From Leptobrachium leishanense (Eukaryota > Chordata > Amphibia > Anura > Megophryidae): a stretch of DNA of 64,000 nt. The DNA lies in NCBI GenBank assembly GCA_009667805.1, contig CM019075.1, forward strand, positions 20,333,615 through 20,397,614. The letters are read 5' to 3'. The number at the start of each line of letters is the position of its first letter. Within the stretch, counting starts at the first letter, position 1. A model generated the notes under the pieces. The model was not told where the DNA came from. It did no database searches and worked only from the letters and a program-made list of their open reading frames with translations. This document shows, piece by piece, positions 34,310-47,106 of this stretch. Both the position numbers and the translations under genes were made by a program.

Positions 34310-34595
34310 CTTAATACTGACAGCAGCTGATCAACAATCATGGAAAGACGACTCGATCCCACTCAGAAGACGCCAACAGCGAGTGTCCTTGGGCAAGACA
34401 CCTAACGATATGGATGCGCATACCCACAAAATACTTTAACATCTCATAGATTGTAAGTTCCCTTGGAAACAGGATCCTCCTGAATCAGGCTGTATCATCC
34501 ATGTGTGCCATTCCAATGTATCAACTCCTTGCACACTGATCTTGTAAAGCGCTGCCGAATTTATGGCACCATATAAATAAAGGATATAATAATAG
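34310..34595 (+). mobile_element. SINE, 5'-truncated copy
   Basis: Body GAGTGTCCTTGGGCAAGACA then CCTAACGATATGGATGC, CATAGATTGTAAGTTCCCTT and the tail CTTGTAAAGCGCTGCCGAAT with CATATAAATAAAGGATATAA at the 3' end. Collinear with the minus-strand copy at 5040-5590 but lacking its outer tRNA-like head. Confidence 0.8.
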
Positions 34596-34930
34596 ATTAC
34601 TGAGACAAGAAGGTCCATGAATAACCCTTAGGCTAGCTGTCCACTGGGTCCGTAGTCGGACAACCTAGTCATATGAACTGGGTCGTCCACTGCAAGAGAC
34701 TATGGACGACCCAGGAAGACTGCCAGAAAGACCAATGAATGCCGCTGAAGACCACTGGACTGCCGCTGGACTGTAGACAAATGAAAAAAAAAAATAACTC
34801 TGCTCTTCTCCTAATGTGTGTTTAAACCAATAAAAATGCATTTAAAAAGTATCTAAATAATAAAAAAAACGTCCTAAAGGTCTGTTCAAGTTACCGAAAA
34901 AAATAAATAAAAACAAGCCTTTCAAAAATA
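34596..34930. other. Unassigned DNA
   Basis: TAGGCTAGCTGTCCACTGGG at 34630 and partial inverse GTCGTCCACTGC/GACGACCCAG (34683-34711) suggest one end of another MITE. A-rich from 34780 on. Confidence 0.4.
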
Positions 34931-35083
34931 AAATAAAATTGGGAATATTATTTTCCATTGAATCCTATGGGATTCGCCTTTTTAAACTTGTCGAACTGAA
35001 CCACCTAAGATCAGGGCATTTCAATGACGCGTCGGTGCGGTTTTGCATTCTGTGAAAAGATTAACCATTACTTCTCTATGGAA
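34931..35083 (-). mobile_element. Fragment of the TNT-flanked MITE family
   Basis: Inverse of the internal segment: CCATTGAATCCTATGGGATT, CGCCTTTTTAAACTTGTCGA and TTAACCATTACTTCTCTATG match, reversed, the region near 38480-38620. Confidence 0.7.
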
Positions 35084-35129
35084 CCCGAGGTGTCACATCC
35101 AGTGTTTCCATTTTTTGATTCCACTTTTC

Positions 35130-37265
35130 ATACACAAGCACTCACACAAGACAGACTGCATGGCTCCTTCCCCTCTGCGCCCCTAACCCTGTATCAAGCA
35201 CTCACACAAGACAGACTGCATGGCTCCTTCCCCTCTGCGCCCCTAACCCTGTATCAAGCACTCACACAAGACAGACTGCATGGCTCCTTCCCCTCTGCGC
35301 CCCTAACCCTGCATCAAGCACTCACACAAGACAGACTGCATGGCTCCTTCCCCTCTGCGCCCCTAACCCTGTATCAAGCACTCACACAAGACAGACTGCA
35401 TGGCTCCTTCCCCTCTGCGCCCCTAACCCTGTATCAAGCACTCACACAAGACAGACTGCATGGCTCCTTCCCCTCTGCGCCCCTAACCTGTATCAAGCAC
35501 TCACACAAGACAGACTGCATAGCTCCTTCCCCTCTGCGCTCCTAACCCTGTATCAAGCACTCACAAGACAGATTGCATGGCTCCTTCCCCTCTGCGCCCC
35601 TAACGCTGCATCAAGCACTCACACAAGACAGACTGCATGGCTCCTTCCGCTCTGCGCCCCTAACCCTGTATCAAGCACTCACACAAGACAGACTGCATGG
35701 CTCCTTCCCCTCTGCGCCCCTAACGCTGCATCAAGCACTCACACAAGACAGACTGCATGGCTCCTTCCGCTCTGCGCCCCTAACCCTGTATCAAGCACTC
35801 ACACAAGACAGACTGCATGGCTCCTTCCCCTCTGCGCCCCTAACCCTGCATCAAGCACTCACACAAGACAGACTGCATGACTCCTTCCCCTCTGCGCCCC
35901 TAACCCTGCATCAAGCACTCACACAAGACAGACTGCATGGCTCCTTCCCCTCTGCGCCCCTAACCCTGCATCAAGCACTCACACAAGACAGACTGCATGG
36001 CTCCTTCCCCTCTGCGCCCCTAACGCTGCATCAAGCACTCACACAAGACAGACTGCATAGCTCCTTCCCCTCTGCGCCCCTAACCCTGTATCAAGCACTC
36101 ACACAAGACAGACTGCATGACTCCTTCCCCTCTGCGCCCCTAACCCTGTATCAAGCACTCACACAAGACAGACTGCATGACTCCTTCCCCTCTGCGCCCC
36201 TAACCCTGCATCAAGCACTCACACAAGACAGACTGCATGGCTCCTTCCCCTCTGCGCCCCTAACCCTGCATCAAGCACTCACACAAGACAGACTGCATGG
36301 CTCCTTCCCCTCTGCGCCCCTAACCCTGCATCAAGCACTCACACAAGACAGACTGCATGGCTCCTTCCCCTCTGCGCCCCTAACGCTGCATCAAGCACTC
36401 ACACAAGACAGACTGCATGGCTCCTTCCCCTCTGCGCCCCTAACCCTGCATCAAGCATTCACACAAGACAGACTGCATAGCTCCTTCCCCTCTGCGCCCC
36501 TAACCCTGTATCAAGCACTCACAAGACAGACTGCATGGCTCCTTCCCCTCTGCGCCCCTAACCCTGCATCAAGCACTCACACAAGACAGACTGCATGGCT
36601 CCTTCCCCTCTGCGCCCCTAACCCTGTATCAAGCACTCACACAAGACAGACTGCATAGCTCCTTCCCCTCTGCGCCCCTAACCCTGTATCAAGCACTCAC
36701 AAGACAGACTGCATGGCTCCTTCCCCTCTGCGCCCCTAACCCTGCATCAAGCACTCACACAAGACAGACTGCATGGCTCCTTCCCCTCTGCGCCCCTAAC
36801 GCTGCATCAAGCACTCACACAAGACAGACTGCATGACTCCTTCCCCTCTGCGCCCCTAACCCTGCATCAAGCATTCACACAAGACAGACTGCATAGCTCC
36901 TTCCCCTCTGCGCCCCTAACCCTGTATCAAGCACTCACAAGACAGACTGCATGGCTCCTTCCCCTCTGCGCCCCTAACCCTGCATCAAGCACTCACACAA
37001 GACAGACTGCATGGCTCCTTCCCCTCTGCGCCCCTAACCCTGTATCAAGCACTCACACAAGACAGACTGCATGGCTCCTTCCCCTCTGCGCCCCTAACCC
37101 TGCATCACGCACTCACACAAGACAGACTGCATGGCTCCTTCCCCTCTGCGCCCCTAACCCTGCATCAAGCACTCACACAAGACAGACTGCATAGCTCCTT
37201 CCCCTCTGCGCCCCTAACCCTGTATCAAGCACTCACAAGACAGACTGCATGGCTCCTTCCCCTCT
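35130..37265. repeat. 60-bp satellite, 36 units
   Basis: Unit: GGCTCCTTCCCCTCTGCGCC, CCTAACCCTGTATCAAGCAC, TCACACAAGACAGACTGCAT. Thirty-six occurrences of the CTCCTTCC landmark. Units are 60 bp except five of 58 bp (CACACA to CACA) and one of 59 bp. 60 is divisible by three, so 20-residue repeat frames (LTQDRLHGSFPSAPL core) open over 173 and 361 codons; the 58-bp units break them. Substitutions are as common at all codon positions, so I do not call a protein. Identity between units is high, so it is recent. Confidence 0.96.
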
Positions 37266-37645
37266 GCTGTCCCACCCAACCCCCCACCCAGGGCAGGTCC
37301 ATAATTTCAGGTCTCTCTTCCAGCAGTCTCCACTTCTCTCTCCAATTACGCTCACTAAGCCCAGGCTTCTGGTTCTTCCTATGCTGCCCTGCTAACCATC
37401 TTTACATTCCCTCTGCTCCTATCTGTTTCACCTACCCCAGTCCCTTAGATTGTAAGCTCACGGGAATGTCTGACTGAGCACTTGGTTAAATGCTGTATTA
37501 CCTGGACAGTTTTCCTACGGGCAGGGTCATCTTTTCATTATGTATCATGTACGTCTCCTGTTTGTGCTCCCCTATTGTAAAGCGCTGCGGAATATGTTGG
37601 CGCTGTATAAATGCCTGTATAATAATAATAATAATAATACACAAA
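37255..37645 (+). mobile_element. Dispersed repeat with GCGCTGC tail, joined to the satellite
   Basis: Matches 20465-20905: CTCTGCTGTCCCACC, GTCCCTTAGATTGTAAGCTC, GTCTGACTGAGCAC, CTACGGGCAGG, ATTGTAAAGCGCTGCGGAAT with ATGTTGGCGCTGTATAAAT and an (AAT)n tail at 37617-37640. It starts directly inside the last satellite unit (CCTTCCCCTCTGC). Confidence 0.85.
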
Positions 37646-38325
37646 TGTGTTACGGGGAGGATTGTGATCGTTGCCGTTTATATTCTCCATAGATAGCATT
37701 TTTATTGATATCCAATGGCATATTCTGCAGTTTCCATGACATGTCATCAATAAGATTACCATCGTACAATATTTTTTATAAAATGCTTATCGAGGGTTAA
37801 TAAACTGCTGAATCCCAATCCGGGAGATTAGAGTTTGGAGTTACTGTTGCTATTCACACCGAGCAGGTTTCTGTTCATCCATACATGAAGGATAACATCT
37901 CCGGAGTTTTTTGGTGAGCGAGCACGGCTTTTTATGATCGCTCCTTCTAGTCGCAGGAGGAATTGTTATGAAAATATCTGCTAATAAAAAATAAATTAAA
38001 AAAAATTAAAAAAAGAAAACCGCCATATGGTATCTTAAAAAAGTAAAAACGAACGCAATCAGTTTGACACGGTCTGTCGAGCATTACCGTGTTTGTGTTT
38101 AGTGACAGTCCGTTTAGATTTGTATAAACACTGCTGTATGGAGGAAACTTTATACTGATGAAGTCCAACGTCTGGGGCTTTGCGATGTTTGGTCACAGTC
38201 AGTGGGATTACAAAATATAGGCCAAACAGCCAAATAAACAGAACTTTTGAGAGGGGGAAAAACACGGCGAAATCGGAGATTTGCTTACACTCGTCTAGAG
38301 CTCGTAATACAGTTTAAGTATCTGT
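37646..38325. other. Unassigned AT-rich DNA
   Basis: No gene recognised. Confidence 0.45.
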
Positions 38326-39234
38326 AGGGGTTATTCAGAGAGATCCTGGCCCCCCAAATAGCACCGAAAGGTAAATTTCCCCATATGGGGCAATTTCGTG
38401 GTTATTCGGCTATTCACAGAGCAGGCAGTTTGCCAAGTTTTGGCGAATTGCCTGCACATACCGTGCTGTTCGACAGCAGTGAAATCCCCCATAGAGAAGC
38501 AATGGTTCATCTATTCAGAGACACCGAACAGCAGAGAAAAGTTGCCGAAATGCCCTGCTGTTCGGTGGTTTCATTCGACAGGTTTATTCAGGCGAATCCC
38601 ATAGGCTTCAATGTTAAAAATATTCCCGTTTTAATCCGATATCTAATAAACCGTTTATTATTTTAATCTGCAGCAAAAAGTCTTTTAAATTTTTTTTTAT
38701 AGGATCTTTTAGGCATTTCTCGGGATTTTTTCAGCAACATTTTTTTCTTTTTAAATCGCGTTTTTTCCTTTTTTTTCTGTAACAGACCTTTTTATTATTA
38801 TTCATAGGATCTTATATGTTAATTCCAGACATTCTCGTCCAGTAGTTTTTTTTGCAAACATGGTTTCAAATTTTTAAAGTTTCAAACTTTTTTTTTCTCT
38901 TCACCCCGTTCGGCGGCTTGTCAGCTTTTTCCGACGGCTGGTCGGCGGCTTGTCAGCTTTTTCCGACGGCTGGTCGGCGCTGTGTTCGGAGGCTCGTCAG
39001 CTTTTTTTCCAGACACGCTCGGCAGGTTTCCTGCAGATTGTCGGGTGCGTTCGGCTTTTTCTCTGAGGTTTTTCCAGTTGACGCAGCGGTTTTGGGGTGG
39101 CTTTTCCCTGCACTTCGAGGACCCTGCGGTAAATGCTGAATTCACCGAAGGGTTGGGGAATTTATTTAATTGAAGTGTGGGAAACAAGAGCACTGAAACG
39201 TTGGTGACTATTCTGAGCGCTCGGAATAACCCCT
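38326..39234 (+). mobile_element. TNT-flanked MITE, free-standing copy
   Basis: Left AGGGGTTATTCAGAGAG; right CGCTCGGAATAACCCCT. Flanks CTGT and TGTGT give the duplication TGT. Interior collinear with 6782-7618 and 42263-43134: GAGCAGGCAGTTTGCC, ATTCGACAGGTTTATTCAGG, CTTCAATGTTAAAAATAT. A local tandem of CGGCTTGTCAGCTTTTTCCG occurs at 38911-38962. Confidence 0.85.
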
Positions 39235-40430
39235 TGTGTTTTGCATTAATGTGCAGCTTGTAACTAAGGTATCACTGATTTACACAATGAAGAAACTACG
39301 TAGAACGAGTCAAGACAGCGCAGTGTTTCTCCAGAAAAGGTGCCCTAGTGTCACCGGTGTTTAATGCATAGGATGAAAATGAAATACAAACGTTTTGGGT
39401 CTGGAATCCTAATGAGCATTACACTAAAGGGTTAAATACCTGATACATATGTATTTGATGCTCATCCTCCAGCATTGCCAGTGTCCGGGAAACCCTGTCT
39501 CCCCCCCCCCGAGCCTCCTTACGGTATATAAATGCTTCACATTGTTAGCGCACCCAGTAATCAATCTTCCCTGTGAATACCTTTTGTGTAATTATACCCG
39601 CTTCCTTTAAACACTAAGTTATACCGGGCCCTCGTCACCTCTAGTCCTTGCATGTCAAACCATGTTTTGTCACAGTGATTTGTGAGATTACACAAAGAAA
39701 ACACAACACTGGTGTCTGTTGAGTATCCAATGGAAAAGTCGCCACCTTGTGGCTGCGGGTGGAAATGAGCGATGAAAAAAATTCCCCGGTATTAAGACGT
39801 TGGGTAAAAAAAAAAAAAAAAAGTTGTATTCAGGTGGAAAAAAAAGCCACACCTGTGTCACCATTGTTTTATGGTTACTTTGGTGGGGTTAACAAAAAAC
39901 CCTGAGCAACAGATCTTGCCCCTTCTTTTGATGTCAGCTTTATAATGAAGAAAATATGAAGCAGAATCTGTTGGTTAGGGGTTAAATTTAACCCTGTGTC
40001 AGTAAAATGATGCAAATACGGTGCCAAGTTGCCCCAAAGACAAAAATGACAACAGTATTTTTGCTTGAAATACAACTTCGTGTCTGAACATTAGATTTTT
40101 TTTTTCTATTTGTGACTTTTTTGATGTGCTGTTACAGCTGCGTCCAGAAGGGGGAGACTTTACTATAGTTAAAAGTGCGCATGCACATAGAAATAAACAT
40201 GGCACTCCAATCGGTCACGGACTGCCTATATCAACATAGCTCTACAGAATGTATCAATTGCTATATCCAGCTTTGTATCTCCCCATCACTCTCCCTGTAT
40301 CTCTGGATCACACAAACAACCTATCCCTGATTATCTCGAATGCTCCATCAATCTCTAACTCTCTTTATCATCAGGCGCTCGATCATAGTCACTCTTTGAT
40401 AGATTGCATAAATCTGCCTGTCACTCTCTG
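39235..40430. other. Unassigned DNA
   Basis: No gene recognised. C-run at 39500-39510, A-run at 39808-39824. 39904-39975 shares GAAGCAGAATCTGTTGGTTA with 29010-29030. Confidence 0.45.
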
Positions 40431-40431
40431 C

Positions 40432-40850
40432 ATCCCTGTACCGCCCTCTCATTCCATCCCTGTACCGCCCTCTCATGCCATCCCTGTACCGCCCTCTCAT
40501 TCCATCCCTGTACCGCCCTCTCATTCCATCCCTGTACCGCCCTCTCATTCCATCCCTGTACCGCCTCTCATTCCATCCCTGTGCCGCCCTCTCATTCCAT
40601 CCCTGTACCGCCCTCTCATGCCATCCCTGTGCCGCCTCTCATTCCATCCCTGTGCCGCCTCTCATTCCATCCCTGTACCGCCCTCTCATTCCATCCCTGT
40701 ACCGCCCTCTCATGCCATCCCTGTGCCGCCTCTCATTCCATCCCTGTGCCGCCTCTCATTCCATCCCTGTGCCGCCTCTCATTCCATCCCTGTACCGCCC
40801 TCTCATTCTATCCATGCATGTCTCTTGGATTCCATCCCTGTATCGCTCTC
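40432..40850. repeat. 24-bp minisatellite
   Basis: About 16 units of CATCCCTGTACCGCCCTCTC ATTC, with 23-bp units where CCGCCCTCTC is CCGCCTCTC. Pyrimidine-rich top strand. Frames of eight-residue repeats are artefacts. Confidence 0.95.
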
Positions 40851-41029
40851 ACTCTCCATCAATTTCTCGATCACGGTCACTATATTTATCATCCTACCTT
40901 TCAATCTGTCCGTCTCGCTCTCTAGCTTTGTATCTGTCACTCTGTCCTTCTATTGATCTGGTCTCAAAACCTGTTGGTCTTCTGGTTTGTTTTTCTTTCT
41001 GTAGAACTGGAAATGTACTCTAGACATTA

Positions 41030-41900
41030 ATTGGGATTGACCATTCGGAATAAATAACTCCTCGGGGTATCGGCGTTCTAGTCCCAGTGGTCCCTAGGGA
41101 CAATGTTTTCACAGAGGGGCCACCCAGAAGCTGTTTGGATGAAACATCAAGCCAGACATTATGCATGGTGGCTGGTCACAGACAATAATATTAAGAACTA
41201 CCAAGCATGTCAAGAGTTGCCAAGGCTGTGTTCAAACAGGCTGGGCAATTGCCAAGAGGTAACGTACAGCTATGGGAATCTTCTGTATATTGGTTTTGCA
41301 TAATTAGATGATGGCACAGTGTAATTACAAGATGTTGACACTCGTTCAGGCTGGCCTGGTGCATGATGCCCCAATGATTGCAGCCATGCAGAAAATCTCA
41401 GTCTTTCAGTCTTTCCTTGGAATTGGTATTGGATAATGGGCGGAATATCCTGCAGGAGAATTAAAAGCTTTCTTTACCAAACATGGAATCATACATAAAA
41501 CATGTGCACCTTACCATGCTGCATCTAATGGATAAGCTGAAAGGTTTATGGCTACATTAAAAATAACATTATGTGCTTATAAATAATCTGATGGACGTAT
41601 CCATGAGTTTTACAGCACTACACCTTAAAGTGCTGCAGGCACGGCTCCTCTTAATAGATTTGGCAAACCGGTTTGAATGAAACCAGGTTTAACAAAAACA
41701 TATGAGGCCAATGAAGAACACCTGCGTGTGAAATGGTCCTCGTCTCCTTCCTGGGTTGTCAGGGTCACCCAAACGCCATATGCTTCATTGACGTGACACG
41801 GTTATGGTCTGGTTCACTTTCGATCAAGATCTTCAGATTCTAACCATACGCTGTGCTGGCGAGTAGAATATTCCGAAAATGCAAAGGATAAACTCTTACA
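41030..41900 (+). pseudogene. Ty3/gypsy integrase pseudogene
   Basis: Three-frame reading gives IGVLVPVVPRDNVF, then GHPEAVWMKHQARHYAWW and NIKNYQACQELP, the zinc-binding (HHCC-type) N-terminal part with its second Cys changed. After a gap come LDNGRN (second catalytic Asp) and, in another frame, FFTKHGIIHKTCAPYHAASN, stop, AERFMATLK, which holds the catalytic Glu. Later pieces are RVKWSSSPSWVVRVTQTPY. Stops and frameshifts are many, so it is dead. No reverse transcriptase, gag or LTR seen nearby; a 24-bp array lies just upstream. Confidence 0.82.
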
Positions 41901-42262
41901 CTTCATCTGTCAATCAATTATTTTGAACGGAGGTCTGTGCCGACAGCCGGAAACCTGTGCCGAAGCAGAGAGCTGGGGAGTCTTTCCATAGGCACTACTC
42001 TTGATCCCAAGCTAGTCGGTTAGAGGTCAGCATGGTTCATCCTTGGGGATGTGTTTTCAATGTCGGGCCAGTCATTTACAAACGGGTGGGGGTTAGGAGG
42101 CCTTGGAGATGTGCACATACAGTTGCAAGAAAAAGTATGTGAACCCTTTGGGATTGCGTGGAGTTTTGCATGAATTGGTCATAAAATGTGCTCTGATCTT
42201 CATCTAAGTCACAACAATATGAAAAACACAGTCTGCTTAAAATAATACAACACAAACATTAT

Positions 42263-43134
42263 CAGGGTTATTCAAAGAGATCCGAATTGCTTGAGAAAGG
42301 TAAAATCAGCGTTCGGTTACCTTTCTTGGCCATTCGGCTATCCAGAGAGCAGACAATTCGCCGAATCCTGCGAATTGCCTGCACATACGGTGCCTGTTCG
42401 GTGCCTGTTCGAGGGCAGTGAAATCCCCATGAAAAAGCACTGCTTCGGCTATTCAGAGAACACAAACCAGCAGTGAAAGGGTCCCGAAATGCCCTGCCAT
42501 TCGGTGGTTTAATTCGGCAGGTTTATTCAGGAGAATCCCATAGGTTTCAATGTTAAAAATATTCCCGTTTTAATTCAATATCTAATAAACCGTTGATTAT
42601 AAAATTCTGCATTAAAGAGTCTCTTTATTTATAGATTTTTTTAAGGATATTTTGAGCATTTTTCAGGATTTTTTTTAAGTTTATGTATTTTTTCTGTAAC
42701 AGCCCTTTTTATTATCATTCATTGGATCATATGTAAATTTCAGATATTTTCGCTCAGTAGTTTCTTTGCAAACAGTGTTTCACTTTTCAATCATTCATGC
42801 AAACTGTTTCCCTAATTTATTCACCTCCCTCGTCTGCGGTGTAGGCTTTCTCCGGAGGCTTCGCTGTGTGTGATCGGCTCCTGCTCGGGTTTTTCCGGCG
42901 TCTTCGATGGGTTAATCCAGATGTTTTTGCAGGTTTTCGGCGTGCATTCGTTGGGTTTTGCGGTTAGTTTTCGTCGGGTTTGCGGCAGCTTTTCCCTGCA
43001 ATTCGGGGACCCTGTGGTGCTTGCTGAATACACCGCAGGGTCACCGAAATGGGATCGGCAAAAGGAACTGAATTGAAGAGAACGAAAAGTCACCGAACGT
43101 GCGGTGACTTTTCGAATCTCTTTGAATTACCCTG
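42263..43134 (+). mobile_element. TNT-flanked MITE inside the Tc1 left inverted repeat
   Basis: Left CAGGGTTATTCAAAGAGATC; right GAATCTCTTTGAATTACCCT and G. The intact right repeat of the Tc1 element gives the empty site ACATTATATGTTTT. Here the flanks are ACATTAT and TATATGTTTT, so TAT was duplicated. Interior very close to 6782-7618, including CACCGAACGTGCGGTGACTT near the right end. It inserted after the Tc1 element did. Confidence 0.93.
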
Positions 43135-43375
43135 TATATGTTTTCATGTGTTTATTGAACATAACATGTAAACATTCACAGTGCAGGGTGCGAAAAGTAT
43201 GTGAACCCCTAGCCTAATGACTTCTCCAAGAGCTAATTGGAGCCAGGAGTGAGCCAACCTTGAGTCCAATCAGTGTGATATTATTGGATGTGTTGCTGAA
43301 AGCTGTCCTGCCCTTTAAAAAACACACACCAGTTTTGGGTTTACTGGTTTTAAGAAGCACTGCCTGATGTGAACC

Positions 43376-44398
<1,023 letters not shown>

Positions 44399-44618
44399 GT
44401 CCAAAGGTTCACATACTTTTTCCACCCTGCACTGTGAATGTTTACATGCTCTGTTCAATAAAAACATGAAAACATATAATGTTTGTGTTGTATTATTTTA
44501 AGCAGACTGTGTTTTTCAAATTGTTGTGACTTAGATGAAGATCAGAGCACATTTTATGACCAATTCATGCAAAACTCCACGTAATCCCAAAGGGTTCAGA
44601 TACTTTGTCTTGCAACTG
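44399..44618. repeat. Right inverted repeat of the Tc1-like element
   Basis: Inverse of 42120-42262 plus 43135-43210. Contains the two direct-repeat transposase sites, AATAAA at 44457-44462 and the joined site ATATAATGTT, which shows where the MITE entered the left repeat. Confidence 0.93.
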
Positions 44619-44639
44619 TATGTGGCAGCAAGGAGGCGC

Positions 44640-45160
44640 TTCATAATGTCATTAAGCAATGACTTGCGCTGGCTGGCCCAAAAAACTCACACCCTGTAAT
44701 ATTTGGTTGTCGCGTCCTTTGTTGTGATTGCGGCATACATTCGCTGTGGCATCGTGTTGATAAGCTCATGCAATGTCACAGCATTTATTTGTGTCCAAAG
44801 TGGCATAAATTTGTGGCCAAGATCTTGTATTGATGATGGGAGAGTCACAGCACTGCGTAAAGTCTTCTCCTGCACATTATCCCAAAGATTCTCAATGGGA
44901 TTAAGGTCTGTACTGTGCAGTGGCCAATCCATGGGTGAAAATGAGGTTGCTTGCTCCCTGAACCACTCTTGCACAATCTGAGCCTGATGAATCCTGGCAT
45001 TGCCATCGTGGAATATGCCCGCTGTGCCATCAGGGGAGAAAAAAACCATTGACGGAAAAACCTGCTCATTCAGTATATTCAGTAAGTCACATGACCTTAT
45101 TTTTGGGCACATAACGATGCTGAACCTAGACCTGACTCACTGAAGCCGCCCCAGATCATA
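44640..45160 (-). pseudogene. Tc1-like transposase fragment, lineage C
   Basis: The minus-strand frame 45112-44687 keeps the last 140 residues or so: FHDGNARIHQAQIVQEWF (second Asp), MDWPLHSTDLNPIENLWD (Glu), LPSSIQDLG and INTMPQRMYAAI. The first Asp and DNA-binding domain are missing. The terminus near 44660 (CTGGCCCAAAAAACTCACAC) belongs to the same family as 14803-15348. The intact Tc1 element lies next to its 3' end. Confidence 0.9.
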
Positions 45161-46423
45161 CCAGGTTTGTATGGCAGGTGTGGATTATTTTTTTTTGTTG
45201 CTAGGCCGTGCATATCCAGTTTCTCCGGGATCAATTATATTTATTGATTATATTGATATATTTGACCCAGAAATGAAAAAAGGCAGACCAAACGCTCCAT
45301 GTTTATTTCGAGACCAGGTGACCTTTGTAGAGGTCGAACGCTTGAGATCAAAAACACCATCGTAATAATTTTGGCTGACAAAAATGTCCAGTCTGTTCCT
45401 GTGGAGTATTTTCAGATTTCGCCTTGGATCAATAAGCAATGTGTATAACGAGCTGCCAAGACTAAAGTGTTTCTCATAACATACTTTACACACAAGAAAG
45501 AAAAAAAAAATCCAAAACAAAAACAGTCAGGCCAAGGTCCATACCTTTGCCCACGTTTTGGAGAAAATGATGCATAAAGGTTCGTCAGAGTATAACGAGC
45601 AGGCCAGCTTCACGGAGAAACATGGGTTTAAAAAGGTAAAAAGGCGACAAAAATTGTATTTTACTCGAATATTTCAATCTAGGGAATGTATTTTATATCC
45701 AAAACAGGAAGCTAAGTAGCGTTACTTATTATTAGATTTGCCATGTTTATTGATTTTGTGTCTTGGTAAGTTGGTTGTTGTGGACGTCCGTTCTGCGGGA
45801 AGGCGATTGAATGTGTTTTCTGCTCAGAAGACCCGAGTGCTGCCACAGCCGCGGCTCTATTGAGAGATCACACGTTCTCACAGCGCGGTGCCTCTTTCTC
45901 TTGTGTGTGTTTGGCCCCTGCCCTTCCAAACGCTGGGGATATATCGAACTACCAGAGAACCTCGGTTACAATGTATTCCCGAAATTAATTGAATGAAATA
46001 TCAGCGCAAAAACTAATAAATACGCTTAGCAGACGGTATCCAAACACATAGCAGTTTGATGTAATAAAGATTAGGATTTTTTTATAATTTATATGTCATT
46101 TTTTTCAGTGTTTATTGTATGTTCCCAGTGATTTAATAACAGTTAATATGTGTATTTATTGGGTTGTTTTGCGCTAACATTTCTTTGAATTAATTTTTAA
46201 TCTAGTGGGAGGAACATATCTTTATGTCTGGCTGCAAAAGTTTGTAACTTGTTAGCCCTAATTGTTTTTGGAGCCCATGACTCTTTCTGAATATTTTTTC
46301 GGTTTACTCCGACCGACCAACTACATTTTACCGTACAACACTGTCATTGTATGAGGTGTAGAATATGGAAAGCTCCACAAGCACGTAACCCAGTGCAACC
46401 TGTTTTACTGTACACCACACTGA
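45161..46423. other. Unassigned DNA
   Basis: No gene recognised. Confidence 0.45.
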
Positions 46424-47106
46424 GGGCTCTATTACAATCTCCGTGCTAAAATGGGGGCGGTAGGGAGAAAAAACGGCGCCTGCAGTTTTCCCCCTACCGC
46501 CCCCGGTTTAACGGGGGATTACAATGCAGTCGCAAAAAATGCTGCCTGCATTGTTTGCGTCCGCTATGTCCCGGGATGTGCACGGCAGCGCTAAGCGCAG
46601 CAGCTCGCATCCTCTCAATGGAGTCCACTGGACTCCATTGAAGCAGACGCCGGCGGTCACATGACCAGTCGGATCTCACCTCGCGAGATCCGGCCGGTCG
46701 ACGTAGGGATAAGCAGGGAGAGACTGGGGGGACTTTTCCCCCAGTCTTTCCCTGCTCCCGCCGGCTGGAGGAGGCGGACTGAGCCGCGGGACAGAGGGTG
46801 AGTATGTACTGCTTTTTATTATTTTTTAGCCTGGTGCCTGGTGTTAACACCAGGTTCTGGCTCTGGTTAACTTTTCGTTAATCAGCGCTGGGACTTTGTA
46901 ATACCAGCGCTGACTAACACTTTGCGCTCCCTATACTTAACATGGGGAGCGTACAGTGCAGTAACCTCGTGCAGAGGAGCGCAAGGTACCAAATGCAAAC
47001 TGATTTTTTAACCTGTTTGCATTTGGATTGTAATATGCGGTAGATACTGCAGCTAACGGTAGTGCTCACGCAAGTGAGCGCTAGCGTTACGAGTGTAATA
47101 AGGCCC
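46424..47106. mobile_element. Harbinger-like MITE
   Basis: Left GGGCTCTATTACAATCTCCG; right CGTTACGAGTGTAATAAGGC and CC. TGA flanks both ends (46421-46423, 47107-47109). Internal hairpin ATGGAGTCCACTGGACTCCAT at 46618-46638 and CTGGTGTTAACACCAG at 46837-46852. Ends resemble 31255-31899; the TATACTTAACATGGGGAGC word links it to 32186-32750 and 51451-52217. Confidence 0.8.

Noticed and set aside
35024..36658. Repeat protein with a 20-residue unit
   Set aside because: The 60-bp unit preserves frame by arithmetic. The 58-bp units break it, changes are not biased to third positions, and there is no conserved N- or C-terminal domain.
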